Source: Kappaphycus alvarezii | Lineage: Eukaryota > Rhodophyta > Florideophyceae > Gigartinales > Solieriaceae | DNA: 64,000 nt | Direction of reading: 5' to 3' | NCBI GenBank assembly: GCA_002205965.3 | Contig: NADL03000011.1 | Coordinates: 310,001 to 374,000, forward strand | In this document: positions 33,690-43,899 of the stretch, piece after piece | Layout: every line of letters begins with the position of its first letter | How positions within the stretch are numbered: position 1 is the stretch's first letter | Position numbers and translations under genes: made by a program | Notes under the pieces: model-generated | Databases searched by the model: none | Seen by the model: the letters and a program-made list of their open reading frames with translations, nothing else | Told to the model about the DNA's origin: nothing

Positions 33690-35520
33690 CCCTGGCTTGC
33701 AATGTGCATTCCGTTGCCAGATGCCCATGCTTGTAGCAATTGCCACATGTAATCGGCTGTCTCTTACCGTTACCTGATCCACGGCCTTGATGTTATCTAC
33801 CTATATCGGTCTGGACTTCTCCATGTAAGGGTATCCATTCTGATGTGGGACATACGGTGCGGGCACTTGACGCATGCGAACAGTTCTACATCATGTTCAC
33901 TTGGGGCTGTTAACAAAGTCTCTCCTGGGATGTAACATCGTACGAACCCGTCAGCAAACTTGAAGTATTGTCGGACATTGCCGGAGTGTCACCGAGTGCA
34001 GATCTGCATTACCATGGTCGTGACCACAGTCGCTGTGACCCCTAGAGGTTCCGTCGCGGAATTCTTCCGATGACTCAGCGAAGAGTGTTGGTGTTCCTCT
34101 GGGTCGGGGTCTAGTCCTGTCTTCTGAGTTGTAGTGTTCTTTTCTCGCACAGTTAAGTCGGTAGTGCGACTCTTGAGTGCTATTCCTTGGTTAGAGCCCG
34201 GATGGACTCTCTTGATATTGTGCGTAGTGCAAAATCAGCTCGAACGTTAGATTAGCTCCAAGGCTCTCCCTATGACGGGCGACCAACGCTCTGATGGTAT
34301 TATGGAGACCATCGATGAAAGTGCTGATATTCTCCCATCGGCAAACACATTGCCGCAGCGGGTGCCTGCTTTGGCAAGCCAAGGCCAAAGGCTCTTTCTT
34401 CTTCTCCTGTCTTCTGCGCGCATGAACGGAATTGATGGATGGCGTTCCGAATGGCGTTCGGCGTCGCATAAGTGCGAAGTAGGTATTGCACTGCCCAGGC
34501 CAAAGTAATTCCTCCGGCATTCGTGTAGGAGATGCCCTCACACTGCGGAACTGCGTGTCGCACCCTTAGTCAGAAAGTAAGGTAAGGCGATGAACGCTTG
34601 CGCCTCACTCATCTGTTTGTTGTTCGATTCCTCCATGAAGCGAGAGAGGAATTCAAGAATCATGATGGGATCTTCACCACTGAAGGTGGTGTCACTCTTT
34701 GCAAACTTCATTCCCTTAAGATGATCGCGAACCTTTCGTTTGTCTTCCTGTCCGACTTTGCAATGTATTCTCCAGTCGATACGTGCGGTAGTTTAGAGCC
34801 TCCTTGAAGTTCGGGTTGTTCAACCATAGCTCCTTGAGCATTCCGTACTTCGGTCCATGATACGAACATTTGGGACTAGACTGGCCCTTTCCCATCCATA
34901 CCTTCTTCTTCGGAGCCTGAACTTGATTCATGACTTGAACTCGATGACTCGGAAGGTTCGTCATCGCTAGAATAGTATGACGGATCTTTCCTCCGGCCAG
35001 AACGACGCTTGTTCTTTCGATGACCTCGACAACCACGTCCCTTGTGACGGCTACATTTGCGATTAGATTTGAACCGACAGTCTCCATCAGGTGTGTTCTG
35101 ATCGCTAATGTTGTCGATGGAATACATATCACGTCCCAGCGTTCCTCTTCCGCCCTGTTGCCTTGATGCAATGGCTTGTACTTTTTCTGCGCGAACAGAC
35201 GGTCCGGCAGTGGCTTGCGATGGCTGCTGCGCTGTGTTCTCGATTAATTCATTGACATCCCCACGTAGATCTCGAAGGTTGCGGAGTACATTCTGCATCT
35301 CCGTTGAGTTGGTGTCCGTCAGCGTTGTGATCAGCTGATTTAACCTTGTCTCCAAAGTTTCCGAACGTATGCGTGCGGCGTTCAGATCATCAGTGAGTGC
35401 CGCGACCGCTTCTTCGACACAATCAGCAAGTGCTCTCTGAATTGCTTGATCTTCACGACGACAAATACCTACGATATCCTGATGCTGATGCAATTCAACT
35501 TGCATCGTCTCACGAACTGT
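33690..35520 (-). pseudogene. Inner gypsy gag (capsid, basic region, zinc knuckle)
   Basis: Minus strand. 34876-35505 starts with a helical, coiled-coil-like stretch (DDLNAARIRSETLETRLNQL) and ends in a very basic then Ser/Glu-rich region. 34191-34563 resembles the C-terminal part of a gypsy capsid. Near 33700-33775 there is a CCHC zinc knuckle CGNCYKHGHLATEC. The region is broken. Confidence 0.78.
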
Positions 35521-35686
35521 GCGAATCTATTATCTTTCTGTGACTTTCGATGGGCAGGCAATACTTGGATAGCCTGCCTGACTGCTTGAACTTGCTCGGG
35601 GTCCCGCTTCACCTGAACGTGCAGCCACTCTGCCTTAAGTCATGATAGGGGGAATCGGAGCAATAGCCATACTGCGGGCTTGCGCT

Positions 35687-36732
35687 TCAATTCGGCGTGG
35701 CGTCTACGGGTCTAATTAACTCGGCGGCGCAATCATCAGCGGCGGGTAGTACGGTTTCTGAACTGGATCTGGGACACGAGGTGCCTGAGAAGTAACCTCG
35801 ACAGTAATCGGCGCCACTGGCGGCGGCGGCGGTACCATGCCTTGCGTCTAATAACTCGGAGGGGGCGTTCGCGCTCCTGCCGAAGTCGGCCAAGCCTGCA
35901 CGACTTGCTGCTGATTCTGCGGTATACGTATGTCAGACCCTGTTAATGTCTGCCCTTGGCCCTGTTCTTGCGTAGTACTCGGTTCTGCTTTTACTAGCGT
36001 TAGCCGACTTGATCCTTGCGGCTGCTCTCCTGAATCGGGGGTGCTTTCCGACGAACCTGAGGGAATGAGTAACGACGGAGCACTGCTTGGAACAGTGACG
36101 GTTATGACTTGCACTGGCAGCGGTTGAGTACTGACGAGAGTTACTAGGTCGGAAGTCCTGGGCCCGGACTTCGTTTAGCTTGGCCTTGACATCGGAATAT
36201 CACCCACGAAAGGGGTATACCCAGTTTGGCCTGATATCCGACGAACTCCCGAAGGCTGTGACGATGACATAACGGGAGTGTCACTTGTGCTTCCTTGAGT
36301 CCTTACCTCCTGCTGGGCAGGCCGAGCACCTTCTTGCGTAGCTTGCACCATGGTACGTTCCACCACTTGACGGTGTCCTGTAGCCATCCGAACCTCCGTA
36401 CTGCCTTGGGCTTCCGAGAGGGTCGGATCTTAGTATGCCGTAACGGCTTCCAGGTTTTCGGAAGGTGTGCATTCGCAAGGCAGAGCCTGCGAGGTCGACG
36501 GTCCTGTGCCTGGAGCGGACACGGCCGATTCACCATCTCGCACATGAGATTGTCCGATGACTTGCGGAGCTGCGGCTCTGGCTGCAGTCCGGTTGCCGAA
36601 AATTGCCTTTATATGAAGACTTGGTCTTGAACTCGGGCGTAGTGCTCGAGCTGGTGCACTTGATGTGCTCCTTCCCGATTGACGGCTCGACATTCTTGAA
36701 TTAAGAAACAAACGGATAATACGATTCAACAA
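35687..36732 (-). pseudogene. Inner gypsy N-terminal gag extension, Pro/Ser/Gln-rich
   Basis: Minus-strand frames (36430-36732, 36175-36387, 35848-36114, 35687-35893) are rich in Ser, Thr, Pro and Gln, with a LVKAEPSTTQ segment that fits the consensus for SUMO attachment. The region is low-complexity and probably disordered. A gag extension is inferred from position after the 5' LTR. Confidence 0.5.
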
Positions 36733-36902
36733 ACGAACGAAAACAATTATAACAACAGCAATACAAATGCGTTGACCAGCTTAATTTCCAAGTAATTCAC
36801 TTGTCAGCGGCGAGTGACTTATACAAGTCGAACAGTAGATAAGATTGAGAAGATATCCGGTCCCGTTTCTAGGTCGTCGATTCTAGGTCGGGATACCAGA
36901 AA

Positions 36903-37932
36903 TGTAGTATAAACGCACAGGAAAAGCAACCAAAACAATACACCAGTAACAATTTGAAAGTTGAAAAGGAGGCTTTAGTAGAATCGTCCGAAACTTTCAA
37001 ACGTGCCCAGAGCGATGTAGTGCAACGCCAGAGAGGTAAAAACACAACAAAAACCAACAACACGCGGGGTGGGCAATGGAAAAAGGGGATTCGGTCGAAG
37101 GTATGTCCAAACGCGGGTGCTCACGCCCAAGGGCTTACCCTTGTAATAGTTCCTGAAATCGAGTCACTGTAATCGAGGAGGACAGCGTCCAAGCAGAGTT
37201 GCACACGCCGTGAAGGCTTCTTCTCGGAGTCGTGATAGTGCGGGGTGGTAGTGGGGGAAAGAAGGGGAAAAAGGGGAAAAAGGGGGGACTTGGGTGAAGA
37301 AGAAAGGTGAAGACGCTTAGCCGTAGTCGATGGTTCGAAGCAACGCGCTCGCTTCTCGAAGTACGGGGACTCACAACCACAACAACAGGTTCTCCAACAA
37401 GAGTAAATCTTGTCGCGCTTCAACGCCGTACTTTACATGGAAGCTTCGTGCTTCGTATTAATATCACTTGCTTGTAGAATTACAACCTGCCTTGGCGACA
37501 GTAGAATCAGCGGTTAGCCCCATTGTGGCTGGGCAGCCACCCGATCCTAAATATCAACAAAAGATCCATTGTCAGGGCGCTGTGCGCCCGAAAGTTAGTC
37601 CACGTGTGCCACGGAGGGCACACTCATACGTCCAGGTGTAGTGTGGCCTTCTGTGCCACAATAATAAGTGCATTAGTATGTGCATTCAACCGTAGGTGCA
37701 CAATCAGTTTTAGTAGTAGTAGTAGTAATAGTCACCATGTGTACATGATACATCCATTGCAGAGGTAGCATGCTTACAGCCGAAATTATGTCGCGGTAGC
37801 CTGGCTTCGCCGCTGTAGGTAGTTAGTAGTAACAGCCAATAAGAATGTGCCAAATCATCCTCGAAACGTGCGCCAAAAAATTTCCATGCGCGATCTGCGA
37901 CGACGCATGCTTCCATATCACCCTGTACCACA
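36903..37932 (-). repeat. Inner gypsy 5' LTR
   Basis: 1030 bp copy of the repeat at 22577-23603, with the same purine run near 37260-37285 and (TAG)n near 37710. The primer-site candidate TGGTATCCCGACC begins at 36898 on the minus strand. Confidence 0.95.
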
Positions 37933-38760
37933 CCGTTCCGAAGTCGAAGGGGGGAAGAAGTTTTTGCTCATTGCGGTAGAGCATTTAACGGGTTGGCCAA
38001 CAGCTTTGGCCACAGAAGATTCGTCGGCCAGGACTGTTACCAGTTCATAGAGAAGGAAATATTGTTTCACTTTGGTCCTCCTAAGACCATTGTATCTGAC
38101 AATGCTGGATGCTTCCCCGGTGCTTCTCTCATCTCCTTTTTGGGGAAACACGGAATCCTTGGAGCGCTGTTCTGGCCTACGCCCTATGTCGAATGGTAGG
38201 TCCAAGAGGATGGTACGCACCATCAAGACCGCCGTCAAGAAATGGTTCTAGGTCAGGGGATGGATTGGGAGGTGATGTTGCCGAAAGTTTTTGTATGGAT
38301 ATCGTAGTCGTCATTTGGCCTCCGTAGTATCTCCGTTCGAGTTGATTTACGTAGTTGTGCCGCGCATGGAATCATCTGACACGATAGCTTTAATTTCCAA
38401 CGCCTCGGAAAGCCGTCAACGATTGGAGTTGCTAGCAAACATGGCACTCTGGGCACGAATAAGGGATGAACAAGAGCGAGTATTGAGAAACAAGGCATTC
38501 TCGGAACCTGAAGGGTTCAACGTAGGCGATTGGGTCCTTTTCGCACATGGGGCGGCCTTGCCGACAACAGGTAAATGGCCATCTTTCAAATCAAGATACT
38601 TCTGGCCGTGTCAGATATGGAAAGGGGTCACCCGAGGTATTGGCTGATCTCGTATGGTGGACGTCACTCCCGAAGTGCTATCCACGCAAGGCGTTTGGTT
38701 CCTTTTGTAGACCGCCCCATAAGCCTGCAAAATTAGTGCCCTCCATTCTCGCTCATCATA
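37933..38760 (+). pseudogene. Outer gypsy integrase, second part
   Basis: Plus strand. EGGKKFLLIAVEHLTGWPTA begins right after the inner LTR. It is followed by FGPPKTIVSDNAGCFPGA (second catalytic aspartate) near 38070-38130, a glutamate-region remnant, and the C-terminal module FNVGDWVLFAHGAALPTTGK near 38515-38580. It continues the integrase interrupted at 22576. The region is broken. Confidence 0.87.
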
Positions 38761-39007
38761 GTGTTCGCAATTTACCCTTTAGCAGAACTTTTCTCCTGTT
38801 TATTTGAATAATATGTTTTTTTATCGTTGAGCAATACATTTGTTCTGTTGGTTTCAGACACATGTCTACAAGATCTTCATTGGTCACCTTCTCATTATTG
38901 ATGGATAACCTTCTAAAAAGTATCGAGATCGCCCGAGATAACAAGAAGAAATGAAACACAACGTAGAAGGCAATCGAATGATTGAAAATGTTGAATCACC
39001 GTAAACC

Positions 39008-39367
39008 CTACCGCTTGAAACCACTCTTATTACCCTTCACCTTTGATTGCGCCCTATCGTGGCAGTCATATGCCCTAGGATGCGTAAATAACTTGGAATA
39101 ACCTTCAATGTCCGAATAATCTTCGGCGTCCGCTTCCGTTGACATCGGCGCGGCCTTTGTAGCGATTATCTCTCGAGGTTCTTTTCCTCCCGTGCTCAAC
39201 CTAGACAACTGCTTCGTCCTCTCCATTGCAGTGTTAGTGCACAACTTAAGATCAGCTTGCACGAGTATACAGGCAGTCTGAAACTGCACCTCCGTACTTC
39301 TCAGCTTCCGCGTCACCGTCGTTGTGCCACCGCAAGATGAGGAGAATAAGATGGCGAGGAGAAGCAC
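39008..39367 (-). CDS. Antisense frame with a histone H3 tail-like stretch
   Basis: This 119-residue minus-strand frame lies between the outer gypsy integrase and its 3' LTR, opposite to pol. From an internal ATG at 39224-39226 it reads ERTKQLSRLSTGGKEPRE and then IIATKAAPMS. That follows the N-terminal tail of histone H3 (ARTKQTARKSTGGKAPRK then QLATKAARKS) without gaps. The positions of K4, S10, T11, K14 and K23 are kept, while K9, K18 and K27 are not. The remainder does not show a histone fold. The frame start is hydrophobic (MLLLAILFSSSC). It is either a captured and diverged H3 gene fragment or a chance match over 28 residues; I favour capture. Confidence 0.55.
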   Translation of the reverse strand: MLLLAILFSSSCGGTTTVTRKLRSTEVQFQTACILVQADLKLCTNTAMERTKQLSRLSTGGKEPREIIATKAAPMSTEADAEDYSDIEGYSKLFTHPRAYDCHDRAQSKVKGNKSGFKR

Positions 39368-39545
39368 GGTCCTTAAAGGCGCACAAGCCGAGGAGAAACA
39401 AGAGGCACAAAAGCCGAGAGCAAGGCCTGGGAAACAGAAGTGGTGGTGTCGAGGCTCGGGTTGGAAGGGATGGCCGGGCTGTTATTTGAATACTGAACGT
39501 ACAGTACAGTATGCGGCCCTGTGATCCGTTTTGGAGGCGGGGTAT

Positions 39546-39999
39546 TGATGGGGACAAATGTTGGATTCTGGATTGTTTTAATTATTTTTAAGTACAGTAT
39601 AGTACAATACTACACGGTATGAGTTACTTTTATATTTTAGGCTACAATGCTGAAATTTATTTGTTTTCTAGGAACCGCCGGCCGCCCTTTGGTCACATGC
39701 ATTTCCGGCGCTTTCCTACATATGTAGGCGAAGCGTCCAGTAGAGCCGTGCTTACCCAAAGGCATGCTGCTGCGGTCGTCATGTCCAACGCGGCATGCCT
39801 GCTCGCCGGCATTGAGTCGGCCCTGTAAGCAAGGTCATTTACTGTAGTGTTACCCATCAGCAAGGACTTATCCCGCATAACGTATTAGCCTCGTGGATAT
39901 AACCGACCACATCTTCTATGCATTAAAATAACCCAAAAATTCCCCCTCAAGCGTCGGGTGCGCGCAAATAAAGTCACAACACAACGACCGACACCAACA
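39546..39999 (+). repeat. Outer gypsy 3' LTR (with a 211-bp insertion)
   Basis: Matches 18570-18802 outside the inserted segment 39738-39948. It ends CCAACA at 39999, followed by the CAACC target duplication. Confidence 0.9.
39738..39948 (+). mobile_element. 5'-truncated non-LTR copy B inserted in the outer gypsy LTR
   Basis: A 211-bp insert is bounded by a 7-bp duplication AAGCGTC at 39731-39737 and 39949-39955. It encodes the last residues of the non-LTR protein (HAAAVVMSNAACLLAGIESA and stop) and a 3' tail ending AACCCAAAAATTCCCCCT. The same tail type (TTTAACCCAAAATTCCCCCT) follows the gypsy element at 40000-40041. Severe 5' truncation with a target duplication is the hallmark of target-primed reverse transcription. 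Confidence 0.8.
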
Positions 40000-40041
40000 C
40001 AACCGATCACATCTTCCATACTTTAACCCAAAATTCCCCCT
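40000..40041 (+). mobile_element. 3' tail of non-LTR copy A, displaced by the gypsy insertion
   Basis: CAACCGATCACATCTTCCAT followed by ACTTTAACCCAAAATTCCCC. It continues the untranslated end of the copy at 16.3-18.57 kb, as judged by alignment with copy B. The first five bases are the gypsy target duplication. Confidence 0.72.
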
Positions 40042-40046
40042 TCCAC

Positions 40047-40820
40047 AGTACTGTACTGTACTGTACTGTACATACATGGGTTTTTGACCCGCTGTTTTCT
40101 CGGGTTGCCGAAATTTTAATGGGATAGCCTTTTGAGTAAATGAACCCCCCTTTTTCCCCTGCTTTATCGAGAGAGGAGAAATAGGCCTTTTTTGTTGGCT
40201 TACGGCTGGTCTATCTACAGCAACGTACAAAGTGTACAGTACTGTACAGTACTGTATCGCAGCTTTCACAACACAGTCTGAACGAATGATGTTATCAGTT
40301 TTTCAGTACAGAGCTTTCTTTATTGGTACAGCACTTGTATCGAGAAGTGTACTGTAAACAGTATTGTACTGTTTGTCTGAAAGCTCTTCTTTGCGTCAAC
40401 AATGTTTACATGCACGTCACAGGTTTCAGGGGCTAAAATTATGTTTTTGAGGCTTTGGTGGAAGATTGTTTTTTTAAAAAAATTGTAGGACGGAGTTCAT
40501 GCAGGGCGCTGCACAACTTTTCCAGTACGAGACTGTAGAAACTCCAGTACGCAAAGAAGATTTGGATGGCGCGAATTAATCGATTATTCAAAAATGTTTT
40601 GGTTTTTATTTGTTGTATTCTGCTTCTTGCTACGAGAATCAGCGACTACGTAGATGAAGGGAACTTTTTATTTGCATGAACCTGCTTCTACAATTGTACT
40701 GCAATACTTTACTTCAAGACAAAACGGAATCTGCAGACAAACCATATCCAACTTACAGTCTCTACTAGAGACTTAAGTGTACATGACTGTATTCGAGTTA
40801 GTACTGTACTGTAGGTGACT
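40047..40820. repeat. Cluster of TACTG/GTACT tracts
   Basis: Perfect or near-perfect runs of the self-complementary unit occur at about 40047-40075 (CAGTACTGTACTGTACTGTA and onward), 40237-40260, 40350-40372 and 40798-40815. Each can form a hairpin. Confidence 0.75.
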
Positions 40821-43649
40821 TGGAGTTTTCAATGCAGTACTTAGTAGCGTCATTAAAGTTTGCATCGCAATGACGTGTGGGTTGTTGTCAAATACTTGCA
40901 AATTACTGTAGAGACAAAATTAAGAACAAGGAGTTATGCCGCACTTGCTCTTGAGTCAAGTTTCTTCTGCCCGAAAACCTCCAAGCAGTACAGTATATAT
41001 TCGCTCAATACTCGGTTGAGGTGCAAATAAGTTAGTGGTAAGGTGAATGAGAGTATGGAGTGTACAAAAATATTTTTCCAGGTGCGTTCAAAAATTTTTG
41101 ATAAAACGCGGTAAGTTCGTCTCTACGAGAAAGCACGGCTTGACGTCAAATCACATGGTCATAGTTTGGAGGACATCCCCGAGAATTTGGTTACAAAATC
41201 ACCGCACTGCATTGAAATCCTAAACAGCTTCCCCTATGTTGCTGTGGGATCTGTGTACACTATGAGATTAATTTGATTAAAAAGGAGGCGGTAGCACCAT
41301 CAGGCTCTATGCTGGATCTCCCGTAAGACATTGTTCTCTCTACAGAATTGCGGTGGTTGAAGGCGTTTCGGCGGTTAGAAATGCGAACAGTGCTAAGCAA
41401 AAGTGGCATGCCGTTGTGTCGCAAGTATGAAATGCATGGTATTAATTACTGAATCGTGACAAGCAACAGGGTAGTGCCAACATATATGGACTGCCCACAG
41501 CTTTTTCATACCTCGGAAAATGAAACTACTGCAGCGTTGTGCTTGGTTTTTTGACCAATATAAAGATACAGTGTAAACCTATACAGAGCCATTTACACGT
41601 GGATTTTGAGGGACTTTATCCTGTTCGTAGCTTCGTATGATGGATACTTACATACTGTGGATTTCAAGTGGTTCTTTGCTGTATTGAACAATGGAAATAA
41701 TTAATAGCAATTATTACTAAATGTTCAGCGACAGGTAGGAATGTCATTCACCAGTAGCGTTGGGTACAGTAATAGACTACGGATGGCATTGGAGAGTACA
41801 AAACTTTCAAATATTGCACGATAATCCCGTCAGCAAGGAACACTTGCCCCCGTTTATGCTTTGCAAGAGGACCTCCAGCTGTTCAGTAGTTGGGTTGATG
41901 TTTGGCCCTTGGACAATGGTTTCAAATGGGTCATAACAGAGAACAAACGCGTTGGGCACGATGTAGCTCGATATAATTTGGGTTTTGCTTTTTATATTGG
42001 CGCCAAGTGAAGCGTGACAATCAATCGTTAGAAGAAAAGAATACAGAACGTATTAAAGAATGGAAGCTTTGTAATGTTACGGTACCTTCAATTGCCAAGT
42101 CTTGAGGGTTCAAAGGTCCAAGCAACTGGGAGAAAGTTAGGGAAAACATGACAGGCATTCTGTATTACCCGACGAATTGCTTGAATCTATTGAAGCTGTT
42201 CAATACAATGCACTTGAGTTCAATTCGGAGCCAAACACAAGAGGCCGACTACAGTACTTAACCTTAAGTGGAATGCAAACAGTGGGTGTCCTGCAATAGA
42301 GTACTGTACCCCGCATTGGGACCTCTGCAGTGCACAGACATCCAGGTCTTGTCGAGTTTTTTTTAGAAAGCGTGTTTGGTGGAACTGCGCAGGCGTACTT
42401 TCTCATCTATTACCTGGCTTTAAAAGCCCTCCCAATTGCCTCTCAGTTTAGGTCTCAAAGGTCCACAATGGCGTTGGAATCCCTCTGCAATTTTCAAAGT
42501 TTGGACAATTGTTTCAAGGGCATTCGTGCCCATGATCTGTTGATTTGGTGACTTAATATTACAGCGAATTTGTGAATGGTTACGTTGCCAGACTCCACTT
42601 CAGCAGCAAGGACCGTTCTTGCGCGATATTTTTTGAGGAACGCGTGGTTTTTCGACGAGATGTCAATGGTCTTACCAAGCCGGCATTGTACTTCGTTTTA
42701 CAGCATAACGGACGCTCACAGTGCTCAGGGCGACAGTACACATATCCATATAAAGTTGGTGCGCCAGAATTCAAATGGTTTGAACAGAGAAAAGTAAAAC
42801 TTTGTCGAGAGAGAGAAGGCGCTATGTTTCACTACCTTGCACCGCATAGCTCTGCTGAGTTCACCTCGTGCAGAAGCAACTCGTCTCCTGCGCTGTACTG
42901 TGCTGTAGATTTGCAGTCTTGAATGAAGGGCTCATGAGACCTGGAGTATTGGGATTCATCCGCAGAAACATTACAGTACTACCGCTGACGACACGAATAT
43001 AGAGAAGAGCAATGGATTGTTGATGTCAACAAATGTTACTTGTTGCTGTTAACATAAGAAGAACATTTGTGACGTGATGCGTGTGTTTGACTATTAAGTT
43101 TTTTTCCTTTTAGCGGATGTGAAACGGTGTAAAACGGCCTTATCGAAGAGTGAAGAGGAAATAGAAGCGTGACTTGGTAAAAGCTTGCGTTATTCGAAAA
43201 AAGTTTGGTAGTGAGGAACTTTATAGAATTGAGCGAAACTGGGCACAGCAATAAGAGATTCAGGCTGATGATTGGAAGAACAAAAGATTAAAACCGAGGA
43301 CCAGGTGGGTACGCGTGACAAGGTATGAAAAGTATGATCCACGATTTCCAAAAAACAGTTTGCTCCTGGCCTCTTGTGCAAAGCGAAACCTAGAATTGGC
43401 CCATCCAAACAGTGAAGCTGGAGGGGACCTAAAATCCACTTCCAGTTTTTATTGAGAAAAACAAAAGTTATTTCCAATTTTTATTGGGGACCAACAAACA
43501 GCAATAATTAAAGATCACACAAACAAATCCGGAAAAGGAAGGGGCTCATATTTTGCCAGACTTTTACCCACACTATTGTGTCTCTCAGGGCCACAGACCC
43601 GTTTACTGTGGTCCTGTTGGCGATATAGGGGCACAAAAAAGTTGACCTT
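40821..43649. other. About 2.8 kb without a recognisable gene
   Basis: Mixed-composition DNA. The plus-strand frames at 42572-42922 and 42330-42551 and the minus frame at 43190-43477 have no motifs I recognise and lack sustained protein-like composition. It could hold old transposon sequence. Confidence 0.35.
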
Positions 43650-43899
43650 CTATGACGCACTGGGACTGCCGACAGCACTACAGTCTTTTGAGAAAGCATA
43701 ACGCCATCCCCGGTACCTATTTTCATGCTCTTTCGCTTGCCATTGTATCCACCATTTCCCCTCTCGATCCTTCTCTCCGACTTTCCCCCTTAATCCTTCC
43801 TTATCCTCACCCTCTGAATTATTCAAGTCTATATATATCCGCATACTGCTGACGCGCACGCGCCGTTCCTTCGTAAGCCGCCGTCAATCACCGACACAG

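Larger units (their letters stand above)
22577..37932 (-). mobile_element. Inner Ty3/gypsy chromodomain element, inserted in the outer gypsy, broken
   Basis: LTRs of about 1.03 kb (22577-23603 and 36903-37932) bound minus-strand coding in gypsy order with a chromodomain tail. TGTAGT at the ends and CCACA match on both sides. On the minus strand a primer-site candidate TGGTATCCCGACC sits just inside the 5' LTR, and a purine tract GAAGGGGGGCTG precedes the 3' LTR. A 5-bp target duplication is not clear (CCGGG against CCGTT), but the outer integrase coding resumes right after it. At 15.4 kb it is unusually long because of about 4.4 kb between the chromodomain frame and the 3' LTR. There are about ten breaks. 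LTRs differ by roughly 5%. Confidence 0.92.
18570..39999 (+). mobile_element. Outer Ty3/gypsy LTR element, broken and split by a 15.4 kb insertion
   Basis: LTRs at 18570-18802 and 39546-39999 start TGATGGG and end CCAACA. The 5-bp target duplication CAACC flanks them at 18565-18569 and 40000-40004. Plus-strand coding follows gypsy order: gag, protease, reverse transcriptase, RNase H, integrase. Coding stops inside integrase at 22576 and resumes at 37933, on either side of the inner gypsy element. Without that insert the element is about 6.1 kb. A primer-site candidate TGGTACCTTGCGCAGGG starts at 18803, and a purine tract GGAGGCGGGG lies at 39533-39542. There are ten or more breaks. LTRs differ by roughly 10%. 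Confidence 0.92.

Noticed and set aside
22572-37937. Perfect 5-bp target duplication for the inner gypsy
   Set aside because: The flanks are CCGGG and CCGTT, matching only in the first three bases. The ends are secure from LTR pairing, but no duplication is claimed.
39008-39142. A full histone H3 fold after the tail-like stretch
   Set aside because: The sequence downstream of the tail-like stretch is acidic then basic and does not follow the alpha-helices of H3. A faint likeness upstream of the ATG was too weak to use.
38760-39545. Envelope gene in the outer gypsy
   Set aside because: The space 3' of integrase has no sense-strand frame with a signal peptide, furin-type site or membrane anchor. 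The only notable frame is the antisense one.
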